From Branchiostoma floridae (taxonomy: Eukaryota; Chordata; Leptocardii; Amphioxiformes; Branchiostomatidae), in assembly GCF_000003815.2 (NCBI RefSeq), contig NC_049981.1, forward strand, positions 8,990,731 to 9,054,730: DNA of 64,000 bases, given 5' to 3'. Both the position numbers and the translations under genes were made by a program. Positions 21,647 through 32,648 of this stretch are shown piece by piece. Every line of letters begins with the position of its first letter. The stretch's first letter is position 1. A model generated the notes under the pieces. The model was not told the DNA's origin. It did no database searches and was given only the letters and a program-made list of their open reading frames with translations.

Positions 21647-22587
21647 ACCAAATATTATGAATGTCCATCCACAGCTAATCATGTCTGGACCCAAAACATA
21701 ACCTTGCCATTCTGGCGAAGAATGAACGTTATATGAGGGTCTGCATGGGGGGTCTTGGTAACGCTTAACGGTGAATTCAGGAGGCTCGGTGATGCTTAAT
21801 GGTAAATTCAGGAGGCCCGGATATGCTTAACGGTAAATTCAGGATGAGTTACAAGCGGTTTCTGGCGGTATGCTCCCCCGGGAAAATTTTTAATTAAAAA
21901 CCCTCTGAAATGGTATTTCCTACATATCCCAAGGGATATCCACAGAAACCTCATTTTCTGCATTCAAGGAGTACATTTTGCCTGAAACTAAGCTAAGTTT
22001 GACACTGAAATCTGTATGACTGAAAAGGTTTTCAGGGCGACGCTGTTCAATGCCGAAGGCCGGGGCCCGGGAGGCTCAGACAAATTTTGACCCTCTGGAC
22101 CCTTTGATAAACCATTTCCTGCATTTTGGGGGCTCTAAGTGACGTTATCTGGAATTTAACTTTAGGGGTATAATTTGTTACAAAGACTTATAACGGTGAA
22201 TTTGGGATAACAAATAACGATTAATGTTGAATTAAAATGATCAATAACGCTTCACGGATGATATACTGATAATGCTTAACATTGAATTAGAGCGGGTCAA
22301 TAACAATTAAAATTAAAATGCCTTGTACGCTTTACAAGAAAAAGGCATATAGATCCTCTTATATATGGACAGGAACATGTCACATTACAGTGTTGTTAAC
22401 TTAATCATGAAATAATCATGGGTATAGCGTAACAGTTTTGGTATTGAGCTCTCACTGGCTGTAACATAACTCATCACTGCTGTTACATTTCTACCACTGT
22501 TTCCACAGTAAATTCCATCACACCGTGAACACCTCATTCCATCTTCAAACGCTGCAATTCATGCTTTCCACGAACAAAATGGCGACC
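21647..22587. repeat. Short minisatellite and scattered derivatives
   Basis: 21760-21850 has three units of about 32 bp with the core GCTTAACGGTAAATTCAGGA. Degenerate forms of the core (gcttaac..tgaatt) recur at about 22190-22320. The 'aaacataaccttgccattc' ending of another repeat lies at 21690. No coding region is seen. Confidence 0.55.
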
Positions 22588-23581
22588 GCCCTATGTTCCG
22601 AAATCCCTATGTTCCGAAATCCCTATATTCCGAAATCCCTATATTCCGAAATCCCTATGTTCCGAAATCTATCGTCTATGGAAGTGTTCCAACACACTAG
22701 TGTACCGACTGGCGTTGTACAGCGACCTGGGAGTCGATCAAAGCCACATAAGTCCAGGCTGCGGACACGCAGTCAGCAAAATAGGAAGTTGCGGCCTATA
22801 TATTATATCACGTTACCTTCTTTAAATATTCTCCTTTTTGTGTTATTTGGGATGTCTTGAAATCTGTTAAAACTATAATAATAACAACAGAGGACTAACG
22901 TTAGCTCCATTGCAGATTTTAGCCGCAAACTTTTAACAAACCTAAACGCGCACCATCGGCAAACATTTCAATGTATTATTTTTGTAACGCACCTAACCTC
23001 GTACCAGTTTGATAACATCATAATTTCAATACAATTCTTGACGAGGAAATGAAAAGATACACTCATGCATGAAAATGACATACGATATTTGCATGTATAC
23101 TAAAAATTATTTTTAGATATGTATGCGAGTATCTCGGTCACCCATAAATCAATCAAAAACGAGACTATATAGCTAGGTAAATGGTTTACATTAAATGTGG
23201 TTAGCAAATGATAAAGTAAAGAAAAGTTTCAGCATAAATTTGCGATTGAGTTTGGAGTCTCTGGACTCTGTTTCAGGTGCTAGAAAAAGGTTGAACTTGA
23301 AGTACATGTATTCTAGTTATTTCTATAAATAAAAAGGAACTAGAATTCGAATTTCAGGTGTTTTCAGCTCAGTGGGACCCATGCGACCGTCGGAATCGGG
23401 TCGGCGTTCAGGCCGGTTATCATCGGGAAACTGTCTGGCTTCTTGGGTATTGTTACATGTACATGATTATAGTTGTGTGTCACAATAGTTGTGTGTCAAA
23501 ATTTCGGAACATAGAGATTTCGGAACATTGGGATTTCGGAACATAGGGATTTCGGAACATGGGGATTTCGGAACATAGGGC
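22588..23581. mobile_element. Fold-back element with 16-bp minisatellite ends
   Basis: The left end (22588-22668) is five 16-bp units of CCCTATGTTCCGAAAT, with a TATA variant in the middle ones. The right end (23501-23581) is five units of the reverse complement. The outermost bases are GCCCTATG and CATAGGGC. The roughly 830-bp centre has no recognisable protein. Inverted ends built of short tandem repeats are the hallmark of fold-back (FB-like) elements. I see no clear target duplication. Confidence 0.75.
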
Positions 23582-24336
23582 TTGAACCGAACAAAATACC
23601 TGATGATACCTGAAAATTATTATTTTCCTCCCAATAATGTAACAATAACGTTATCGAACCAGGAAACAGGAGTGAAAGGTTTTCATCGTAAAAAGGCTTG
23701 GATCTCTGTTACCTTCCAAGAAACATGTAGAAACATCCGGGAGTGTGTTTGCGTAGGAGGATTGTGTCAATATCGACTCCACGGAAACAAATGAATATTT
23801 AAGTACAGAGATGTTACAGTTAAGTAGAGTAGAGTAGAGTAGAGTAGAGTTCGGCATTAAAAAAAACATTATCGTTTTCGAGAAATTTCCTTCAGAGAGT
23901 GACTTCAACAAACGTATATTCCAAGTGAAAGTTGCCAGCCGAATTTTTGGGGTGAAACATCGTTCATTAAGGGGGAGGGGGGCGATAAATCAATCCAATA
24001 CGTATGACAAAACAGGTTGGTTTTAGAAATTTTCTTGCCAGTTTTGTTTGGGTTGTTTCCAGACCATAAGCTGGTGTTGTTTGTGACAGCTTGTGTTCGC
24101 GGACAACAGAACATCTGTGGCTCTTATCGATCTCACTGCTAGCTGCAGGGATCGGCCTGTATAACAGCGAGTGCGAGGGGAAAATTACGCAGTCGGACGA
24201 TGGCGGGGGGGCACAAACACGGTACGATAGCCCGAGAAAGCTTTTTAAGCGTGTGCTCTCCCTTTAGAACTGAACTATGCTCAGATTCTGCCAGAGAAAC
24301 GCTTCGAACTCTTAAAAATAACGTAGGTATACTCAC
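23582..24336. other. Proximal GFPT intron 1; AGAGT microsatellite
   Basis: No exon is seen. An AGAGT/GTAGA pentamer repeat of about five units occupies roughly 23822-23851. The donor of GFPT exon 1 (reverse complement of actcac at 24331-24336) closes the interval. Confidence 0.6.
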
Positions 24337-24343
24337 CGCACAT
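24337..24343 (-). CDS. gfpt: GFPT exon 1 coding part (ATGTGCG)
   Basis: On the minus strand, ATGTGCG is followed at once by the strong donor gtgagtat. Met-Cys plus the first base of Gly is exactly what exon 2 (GA ATT TTT...) needs. In GFPT the second residue is the catalytic N-terminal cysteine, so the coding part is short, as it is in vertebrate GFPT genes. The context is right: a GC-richer region with CCAAT and ETS-type sites lies just upstream. The 5'UTR probably occupies about 24344-24440. The call is inference from phase, residue and promoter context; one RNA read spanning to 6648 would prove it. Confidence 0.8.
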
Positions 24344-24570
24344 TCTGAGTCCTTAGAAACTTGAGAACGTGTGAGAACAGAAAAACGCACGACAGCCTTG
24401 CAGACGAATTTCTACTTTTTGGCAACCCTGAGTCAAGATTTACGTGGCAGCGAAATGCTGCGAGTTGATTGGTGGCTTGGATGATTGGGTCAACACAGGT
24501 CACTCAATCATGTGACCCATCTTGAACAGCTGATTGGCGGGAATGGCACTTCCGGGAGCATGGCCTTCGA
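24344..24570 (-). promoter_or_regulatory. GFPT 5'UTR and TATA-less promoter
   Basis: Reading on the minus strand upstream of exon 1, there are CCAAT boxes (ATTGG on plus) at 24468-24472, 24484-24488 and 24533-24537. There is also an ETS-like CCGGAAGTG (plus CACTTCCGG, about 24547-24555) and an E-box-like GTCACATGA (24508-24516). No TATA box is obvious. Such a cluster is typical of housekeeping promoters. The start site is not determined. Confidence 0.6.
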
Positions 24571-24866
24571 AACTGTGTCTGTGATACACGTATACTATAT
24601 GCCTTAACAAACTTTAATAAATCAGTTGATTTGTATCACCCTAACTCCAGAACAGACTGTAACAAATCACGCATGCAGGTAATTAAAATCTTACTTTCTT
24701 ATTAAACAACATTCAATATAATTGTCCGGATCTAGCCGTGGTGAAACGTTCAGGTACTCATTAGATTCTATGATTCAGTATGATTGTTTTGAATGACGTC
24801 CTCACTTTGCGTCATCTGGGGCGTGGTTGCCTCTTCTGTTGAAAGTATAGAACAAATAAGTTTCCT

Positions 24867-24940
24867 GAGGGCGTGTCCTAAAGCGTCAATTGTTCGGGGA
24901 GATGAGGGCGTGTCCTAAAGCGTCAATTGTTCGGGGAGAT
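24867..24940 (+). repeat. Exact 37-bp tandem duplication
   Basis: Two identical 37-bp units (24867-24903 and 24904-24940) beginning GAGGGCGTGTCC, followed by a degenerate third (about 24941-24971). Exact identity suggests a recent slippage event upstream of the GFPT promoter. Confidence 0.85.
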
Positions 24941-24984
24941 TTGTTCAGAGGTGTTAATTGTTCCGGGAGATTTGTGATGGTGTT

Positions 24985-26162
24985 GAGTGTGTCAATAGCC
25001 TAAACAGGCTATTGACACACTCAGTGTGCCGATAGCCTGACAGGCTATTGACACACTCGTCAGGCTATCGCCACACTCAGTGCACTATTTTTTTTTTACA
25101 CTAAAAACCAATAAAATGAGAAAATCTTACGATAATATTTGACAGTCAACACTCTGAAAATACAAGTGGCATTCTATGTCCATCATCAACCGAAAATACG
25201 ATATTTTTCACGCGTTTACGGCACCATTTTTAACATCGGAATCTGTCATACAATATGGTGCTAGTTTTACTGTCACCGCATGTGTTGGCTCTGTTTTGGA
25301 ACACGTTTTCAGCTGTGTTTACCGACGATTTCCTGCCGTTTGGGAGAATTTGTGGCCTCAAAACTTATATTACAAGTGAAGCGAAGTTATAGTTGTTGTT
25401 TTACTAAAATCATCTTTAATGTGAAAAAAACTCTGTAGCGTCATAGCGAGATCGACCGATATGTTACGAGTACCGCGTAAACACTTGGATGTTTGGATGA
25501 CATAGCGGCGGGGAAATCCGCGCCGCTTCGACCGAATAAAAGTGGATTTTGAGCAAAAATACCGCAGAAATATGGTTAGAAAAACGCACATTTTATTATT
25601 CCAGGGGTCCTTGGTCCAATTTTAAAAAAGAAGATAAGTGTACCGTCCAAAATAAGAACGTAGCGAGTGGATTCTGTCGATCTGCGGCTGAAAAAAATAA
25701 ACGTAACGTTACCTAAACATGCACTCTTGAAAATGCAGACCAAAAGTCTCAAAGGTAGGTTTTGATGCGCAAGACTAAAATATTCTTATATCAAATGGAT
25801 GTTTAAAAAGGTAAAAGGACAATTGAAAAAAAACAATTTCCAGCGCGGACTCGAACCGGGGTCGGAACTGGTATAATGGATTCCCGGGTCATTGCACTAT
25901 CCACTACGCTACCGGCCAATATACAAATGTAGACGGTGGGGCTTGTATCAACAGGTATCCAAATGTAGGACATAACTTGAATATGTCCGTTCATTCCAAG
26001 ATTCAAAGATTCTTATGTCTAATCTTCCGAACAATGTCTAACCAACTGTTGTTTGTGTAAAATAATGTCGGAAAGTCATGTTACAAGCTCTGATTGGCTG
26101 GCTGGCATCTCGGTGTGTCAATAGCCTGTTTGGCTATTGGCACACTGAGTGTGTCAATAGCC
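24985..26162. mobile_element. Inverted-repeat element with nested palindromes
   Basis: The left end has a perfect hairpin: GAGTGTGTCAATAGCC (24985-25000), loop TAAACA, then its complement (25007-25022). The block 25008-25059 matches the reverse complement of 26111-26162 over about 50 bp with few differences, giving long terminal inverted repeats. Each end is itself built of GTGTGTCAATAGCC/GGCTATTGACACAC palindromes. The 1.05-kb interior has no recognised transposase but carries a tRNA-like sequence. It is probably a non-autonomous fold-back transposon. Confidence 0.7.
25836..25918 (-). pseudogene. tRNA-like sequence (tRNA-derived)
   Basis: On the minus strand there is an A box TAGCGTAGTGG (25901-25911) and a B box GGTTCGAGTCC (25847-25857), spaced about as in a tRNA. 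The 'GTGGATAGTGCA' D-arm recalls tRNA-Arg. The acceptor stem pairs only partly and the anticodon arm is not convincing, so I treat it as a tRNA pseudogene or SINE head rather than a working gene. Confidence 0.5.
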
Positions 26163-27136
26163 ACAGCGTTACTGAGCGTTACTGAGCGACTCTTATGTCA
26201 GCCGAGGTTTTCATTACACATTTACAGAAAACTGAACAAGCGACTGGTCCAACGGCGGTGACCGATAACTTTTTGTGGCGCGAACTGTACTAGATTTAAA
26301 CTGTCCTCCTATAAGCCTCTTCAAAACGTATGGGGAAGGAGATTCCATTTTAAGGCTCTTCTGCGTATGATTTAGTAATTTATATAGCCGTACTGAATAA
26401 AAGATAAACATGACGTCCAGACCGGTCAAAAACAGAAACGTTATGGCCAAAACAATACCTCCATCTTCATGTCTGTAATTAATGACACTTCAGCTAAGTT
26501 GACAGTTAATCTCCAGGCAGAGGTTCGGTTCCGACCGTTTCAAGCGTTTTTGTCGGGCTTTCTATTTTGGCCAGTTTCCTTCAACGGTTCGCCAGCTGGC
26601 GGCTGATCAGGGCAAACAGCTTTTTTCATGGTGGAACTAATGTGATAATAAATGCAATAGATAAATAATACAGCAGGGTGCGATTACCCTGAGCAAAAGA
26701 GAGAATTAGCAAAAGAGAGAATGGAATCGTAGGATCGTTCTTTGGAGGGGGGAAGATGAAGTTGTTCCTCTCAACTTCTTACACCGTTGAAAACACAAAG
26801 TGCTTATACCTCCATGCGCAACGTGGATATCATGTTTGTACATGTTGAGAACAAGTTGATTGATCAAACTGAATTTTGACTGTAATATATCACGTCGTCA
26901 AATTGACCCATCTTCAAGGAGTGAAGGAAGCCAGTTAGTATTACTAGTAACCTGTAGTCGAGGTCAGCACTACAATCACATTTAGGAGTTATCGTCAATT
27001 GTGTGTATACATGTCCTAGCTGGTAATCAATGACGCAAAAGACATTAAAGAAGCCAAGATAATGGCTTATCATTACATGTTCAGTCTTTGAACATAGTCA
27101 TTCTTATTACAGGACATGCCCGTAGGACCGTAGCCC
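26163..27136. other. No feature seen
   Basis: Unique-looking sequence. CTGAGCGTTA is duplicated near 26170-26190. Short open frames only. Confidence 0.5.
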
Positions 27137-27182
27137 CCCCCCCCCCACACACACACACACGCGCGCACACACACACATATAT
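27137..27182. repeat. Compound microsatellite (C)n(AC)n(GC)n(AC)n
   Basis: About 14 C residues are followed by AC, GCGC and AC repeats and then ATATAT, leading straight into the first unit of the 184-bp array. Confidence 0.9.
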
Positions 27183-29096
27183 ACGACCGTATGTATAACG
27201 TAGCTGTTACGACTAAGGTGAACCTATGATCCAGAATATCTCGGCAACAATGCACAATAGAATTATGCAGTTTCTGGCTTACTATTACATACCTAGAGAC
27301 ATTTCCAATGATACCAAGTTTGACCCGCCGGAATAACTCTGGAGACTTCGGAATCTCAAGCGTATATACGACCGTATGTATAACGTAGCAATGGGCTAAA
27401 GTGAACCCATGATCCAGAATATCTCGGCAACAATGCACAATGGAATTATGCGGTTTGTGGCTCACTATTCCCTACCTAGAGACCTTTCTAACGATACCAA
27501 GCTTGATCCACCGGAATAACTCTGAAGACTTCGGAATCTCAAGCGTATATGCGACCGTATGTATTACGTAGCAATAGGCTAAAGTGAACCTATGATCCAC
27601 AATATTTCGGCAACAATGCACAATAGAATTATGCGGTTTGTGGCTTACTATTCCCTACCTAGAGACCTTTCTAACGATACCAAGTTTGACCCGCCGGAAT
27701 AACTCTGAAGACTTCGGAATTTCAAGCGTATATACGACCGTATGTGTTACGTAGCGGTTACGGCTAAGGTGAACCTATGATCGAGAATATCTCGGCAACA
27801 ATGCACAATAGAATTATGCGGTTTGTGGCTTACTATTCCCTACCTACAGACCTTTCTAACGATACCAAGTTTGACCCGCCGGAATAACTCTGAAGACAAT
27901 CTCAAGCGTATATACGACCGTGTGTATTACGTAGCAATAAGCTAAAGTGAACCTATGATCGAGAATATCTCGGCAACAATGCACAATAGAATTATGCGGT
28001 TTGTGGCTTACTATTCCCTACCTAAAAACCTTTCTAACGATATCAAGTTTGACACGCCGGAATAACTCTGAAGACTTCGAAATCTCAAGCGTATGTACGA
28101 CCGTATGTGTTACGTAGCGGTTACGGCTAAGGTGAACCTATGATCGAGAATATCTCGGCAACAATGCACAATAGAATTATGCGGTTTCTGGCTTACTATT
28201 CCCTACCTAGAGACCTTTCTAACGATACCAAGTTTGACACGCCGGAATAACTCTGAAGACTTCGGAATCTCAAGCGTATATACGACCGTATGTATTACGT
28301 AGCGGTAGGCTAAGGTGAACCTATAATCGAGAATATCTCGGCAACAATGCACAATAGAATTATGCGGTCTGTGGATTACAATTCCCTACCTAGCGACATT
28401 TCTAACGATACCAAGTTTGACCCGTCGGAATAACTTTGAAGACTTCGGAATCTCAAGCGTATATACCCCCGTAAGTGTTACGTAAAGCGGTAAGCTAGGG
28501 TGAATTGATGATCGAGAATATCTCGAAAACAATGCACAATAGAATTATGCGGTCTAAGGATTACAATTCCCGACCCTGCGCCCTTTCTAACGATACCAAG
28601 TTTGACCCACCGGAATAACTTTGAAGACTTCGGAATCTCAAGCGTATATACGACCGTATGTGTTACGTAGCGGTTACGGTTAAGGTGAACCTATGATCCA
28701 GAATATCTCGACAACAATGCACAATAGAATAATGCGGTTTCTGGCTTACTATTACATACCTAGAGACATTTCCAATGATACCAAGTTTGACCCGCCGGAA
28801 TAACTCTGGAGACTTCGGAATCTCAAGCGTATATACGACCGTATGTATAACGTAGCAATAGGCTAAAGTGAACCTAGCTACGATCCACAATATCTCGGCA
28901 ACAATGCACAATGGAATTATGCGGTTTGTGGCTTACTATTCCCTACCTAGAGACCTTTCTAACGATACCAAGTTTGACCCGCCGGAATAACTTTGAAGAG
29001 TTCGGAATCTCAAGCGTATATACGCCCGTAAGTGTTACTTAGCGTTATGCTAGGGTAAACCTATGATCGAGAATATCTCGGCAACAATGCACAATA
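27183..29096. repeat. Tandem array, 11 units of about 184 bp
   Basis: The word TCGGCAACAATGCACAAT or a close variant recurs at 27241, 27423, 27607, 27792, 27970, 28155, 28338, 28523, 28708, 28895 and 29078, a spacing of 178-187 bp. Units share 'gcgtatatacgaccgtatgt' and 'ccggaataactctgaagac'. Units near 28440-28560 are the most diverged. Minus-strand open frames with repeating IVHCCRDILDH peptides are a by-product of the period. The last unit is cut by the repeat at 29097. Confidence 0.9.
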
Positions 29097-29622
29097 GAAC
29101 AAGAGTTCGTAGACCTCAGGCCTGCATGAAATGTATTGGGTGTCTGTAGACCTATTGTGTATTTTTTTTCCCTTTTTGTCCGTGGTTGCGTGGTTGGAAA
29201 AGTGAGATTTTTACCGTGTTGGTTGTGCACCATTCAAAAGTCTGAAATTCCATTTTCGGAATGTGTAAGTTTGGGCATGGATGAACATTACTTATTTTGG
29301 ATTTCTTAAGCATGTAACCAACCACAGTACCTTGAAGTTGTTGAGACGACTTTTCCTACCTTTTTTTTGTCTCAGATGGCCCTTGTAGTTATTCTGTCAC
29401 ATATGATAAATTCAGTACTGATATCTTCCTATTTCAATGTACTGACCTAATGCAGCTGCTAAATCTCCTTAGTGTGGCAATGATATTCATTAAAGATTTA
29501 TTTCTGGAGTGCTATAACACTTGACACTGGAAGGTTATTTGCATAATTTGACCAATTAAGTTTTTACAGTAGTTCCATAGACAACATGAATAGTGGTAGC
29601 CCCCATCCAGCAACAACAGTTA
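29097..29622 (+). repeat. 530-bp dispersed repeat, copy 1
   Basis: Starts AACAAGAGTTCGTAGACCTC and ends near 'agcaacaacagtta'. It is homologous along its whole length to 30594-31123. It truncates the last 184-bp unit, so it arrived after the array or defines its border. Confidence 0.8.
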
Positions 29623-29630
29623 CTAACGTC

Positions 29631-29708
29631 AAGTCGGTACTGCTCTACGGATCCGAGACTTGAAGAACAACAAAGGCAACACAGCACAGGATACAAACTT
29701 TCATTAAC
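29631..29708 (+). pseudogene. RT C-terminal fragment (RTE/L1-like)
   Basis: The frame from 29631 reads KSVLLYGSET, stop, RTTKATQHRIQTFIN. The 'LLYGSETW..T......IQ.FIN' pattern is typical of the region C-terminal to RT in RTE-like retrotransposons. The Trp codon is now a stop (TGA). It is too short to assign further. Confidence 0.65.
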
Positions 29709-30081
29709 AATAAAGATAATACGCCTCTTTATAGTGCTTTCATATTTGTTGCTATTGTATAATTTAGGTCCATTACCTCTACTACTACTGTAGCCTTGGG
29801 GTGGTGGGACTTGGCGTACTGATATATTACCTAATTTACCGAAGTTCATTTCATTTGTATCTTGTTATGTGGCGCTGTTAAAATAAGTTGTTACAACTTG
29901 AGTGAAACGCCACATTGTCTTTGTGATGTGTTTTTGAATAAAGAAAAAAATGATTTGTTGTTAATTTGTTTCATGACTTGTTATGGTAATTACGATTTGT
30001 ACTTTGTCCTATTTAATGACAACAGTAGTCCTGGCAGTCTCAGACACTGTCCTGAACAGTATGGAGGATCTTCTAATCATG
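29709..30081. other. No feature seen
   Basis: AT-rich sequence between two retrotransposon fragments; nothing recognised. Confidence 0.5.
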
Positions 30082-30262
30082 GAGGAACTGCCAACTGTTG
30101 AGGCTATTGACTCTCTCCCATGTGGGAAAGCACCAGACAGCGACAACATTCCACCCGAAGCCATCAAGCAAGGGAAACCAGCCCTCATCCAGCCACTAAT
30201 CTACTCTGTCTCTGTTGGGAGGAAGGGGCTGTTCCGCAAGATTTGAGGGATGCCAAAAATGT
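30082..30262 (+). pseudogene. RT N-terminal fragment (RTE-like)
   Basis: The frame reads EELPTVEAIDSLPCGKAP then SDNIPPEAIKQGKPALIQPL, the usual start of an RT domain. After a frameshift near 30197 another frame reads LLCLCWEEGAVPQDLRDA. It stops abruptly after 'AVPQDLRDAKNV'. The next RT motif (NKGDRG.CNNYR) is found only at 32649. Confidence 0.8.
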
Positions 30263-30593
30263 GAGAAAAATTCCACTTTGTAATTTTTATTAGTTGATCA
30301 CAAACTGTTATTGTTTTCGTTAGGCCCGGATGAACATTGACCCTGACCACGTGATTTGTCGTCAGTCTAGTTGGCAAGCGGATTGCACGGTTTCTTTTGC
30401 TCGTCCTTTCACCCAACACCATCCCCTTTCTCCACCAAGTACTTTTTGAAGTTTATGAAGGTTATTTTAGTTGTTTAAGTACCAGTAATGCTGTGTTTTC
30501 TTTGGAAAAGTTTTGCGTGATTAAACCTTTCCCTTTTCTTTCGGCCAAACCGTGTCTTTGTTTGAGTTTGTTTGATAATTTAACACTTTATAA
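30263..30593. other. Start of block separating two RT fragments
   Basis: No feature recognised. This and the next 2 kb separate two consecutive RT motifs. Confidence 0.45.
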
Positions 30594-31123
30594 AACAAGA
30601 GTTCGTAGACCTCAGGCCTGCATGAAATGTATTGGGTTTCTGTAGACCTATTGTGTATTTTTGCCTTTTTGTCTGTGGTACGTGGTTGGAAAAATGAGCT
30701 TTTTACTGTGTTGGTTGTGCACCATGCAAAAGTCTGACTCTGAAATTCCATTTTCTGAATTTGTAAGTTTGGACAGGGATGAACATTACTTATTTTGGAT
30801 TTCTTAAGTATGTAACCAACCACAGTACTTTGAAGTTGTTGAGACGCTACCTTTTTTTGTCTCAGATGGCCCATGCACATGTAGTTACTCTGTCACATGA
30901 TATACTAATATCTTCCTATTTCAATGTACTGACCTAATGCAGCTGCTAAGTCTCCTTGGTTTGTGTTCTTCCAATGATATTCATTTAAGATTTATTTCTG
31001 GGGTGTTATTCACTTGACATCGGAATGTTACTCGCATAATTTGACCAATGATACTTTTATCTGTAGTTCCATAGACATTAGACAACATGAATAGTGGTAG
31101 CCCCCATGCAGCAGCAACAGTTA
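30594..31123 (+). repeat. 530-bp dispersed repeat, copy 2
   Basis: Same orientation and length as copy 1, with scattered substitutions and small indels; for example, it has an extra 'gactct' near 30735 and lacks part of the poly-T. No TIR, tRNA boxes or coding region are recognised. Confidence 0.8.
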
Positions 31124-31960
31124 GTCCCCAGGGTGGTATGATATTTTCATTCAATCCATCCAACCCAAACCTAAATCTCCTGTAGTATCTAAGCCAAATT
31201 TAACAGCATAATTTACTATGAAAAATGTCCTTGTCAATCCCATTTATAGATGGCAAGCTGCTGGCAATGGAAGCTTTGAAAAGTTCAGAAGCTGTTGTAG
31301 TCAAAGCAAACACCCAGCAAACATCCCCACAAACCAATGAGCAGTTGCTTAGAAGGGGAATTTCATCATATATTTGCCGCGACAAAATGCAACAAACGAT
31401 ACTGAATTTAAAACAGAACAAAGCTAAGCCTCCACCACTTAACCCTGCCTGTACCATAGATTAAGCAGGCCCAAAAACCAAGCGAATATGACTAGCCCAA
31501 AACAACAAATTACCTGTATACAGTATGGAAATGGCATTACCAAAGAAACAAAAAGAAACACAGGACAAATCAGGTCACATACCTTTCTCTTATGCCCACA
31601 CTCTATACAGTTCCCCTCCACATTAGAAAATTGCATCTTCTTCTGTTTAAGTTCAAGTTCAACCATGATTGCCAACAGGGTAAAGGAACTTGTACCGGAA
31701 CTTAAAACTCAGTACTATACAGCTCTAGAAACACCACAAAGAGTAATAAGCAAACTCCAATTATACCTGACCAACAGATATATAATCTGGCACACTCCCG
31801 TCATCTGGCAAACTGTCAGTGCCACTAAGTAACCTGAAACATTGAAGGTGGCCCAGGCCAGATGATGGTTCTACACCCAACCATAATCTGTTTTTAAAAC
31901 CAAGCAGATATTGGGAGGATGCCCCAACCACACTAAAACAGGGTCAACCTATACAGTATC
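31124..31960. other. No feature established
   Basis: Plus and minus strands both have open frames of about 80 codons at 31200-31460, and a 114-codon plus frame covers 31488-31832. None shows a domain I recognise. Nothing else is seen. Confidence 0.4.
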
Positions 31961-32610
31961 AAGTTCAAGCACTAGGAGGCCCAAAATCAAACCTGACCAC
32001 CAGGACACCACAAACAACTCACGTACCAAATGGCAACACAATGGCACCTTGCGTTCCGGAGATACAGCGCACGCCCCGTGCCCGCACAAAAGGTAACCTA
32101 AAATGTCAAGTTCAAGCACCAAGGGCCCCAAAATCAAAATTGAGCATTATTCAGCCACCGGCGACACATGTGCCAAATATCATCGCGCCAGCACCAGCCG
32201 TTCAGAAGATATAACTCCGGAAACACCCCTCCCGGACACAAAATTCGACCTGCCGGGTCAAGTTCACACGCGACAAGGCCCAAAGTCAATCCTAGGCAAC
32301 AGGCANNNNNNNNNNNNNNNNNNNNNNNNNNNNNNNNNNNNNNNNNNNNNNNNNNNNNNNNNNNNNNNNNNNNNNNNNNNNNNNNNNNNNNNNNNNNNNN
32401 NNNNNGCGCGTATCGTTCCGGACACACAGCGCCAAAAGTGCCCCAAAAACACCAAAAATGCCACCTTCAATGTCAAGGTCAAGCGCCAGGAGGCCCAAAA
32501 TCACACCTGAGTGTCAGGCTACCACCCCCAACCCACGTACCAAAAATCGTTGTGCTCGCACCATCCGTTCACGAGATACAGCGCCCTACATCCCCGGCTA
32601 CCGAAAAGTT
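31961..32610 (+). repeat. Degenerate tandem repeat with TCAAG-TTCAAGC core
   Basis: The block 'tcaagttcaagcac..agg..cccaaaatcaa' recurs at about 31963, 32106, 32258 and 32471. Units of roughly 145-155 bp are visible, with one interval lengthened by a 100-N gap (32306-32405). Other shared words are 'ccgttc.(g)agatacagcgc' and 'cgtaccaaa'. Confidence 0.65.
32306..32405. other. Assembly gap (100 N)
   Basis: A run of exactly 100 N, probably a gap of unknown size. Confidence 0.99.
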
Positions 32611-32648
32611 TCCACCAGCATCAAAACCATACCTGCATACATGCAGGT

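Noticed and set aside
24560-24620. Divergent plus-strand start ATGGCCTTCG beside the GFPT promoter
   Set aside because: The frame closes after about 15 codons and no donor fits, so a bidirectional gene pair is not supported.
25836-25918. Functional tRNA-Arg gene
   Set aside because: A and B boxes are present, but the acceptor and anticodon stems do not fold convincingly.
27073-29233. Minus-strand frames with repeated IVHCCRDILDH peptides
   Set aside because: They are translations of the 184-bp tandem units, not a repeat-protein gene. Frames break between units because unit length varies.
31200-31460. Plus and minus frames of about 80 codons open at the same place
   Set aside because: Simultaneous openness on both strands and lack of a domain or splice sites point to chance.
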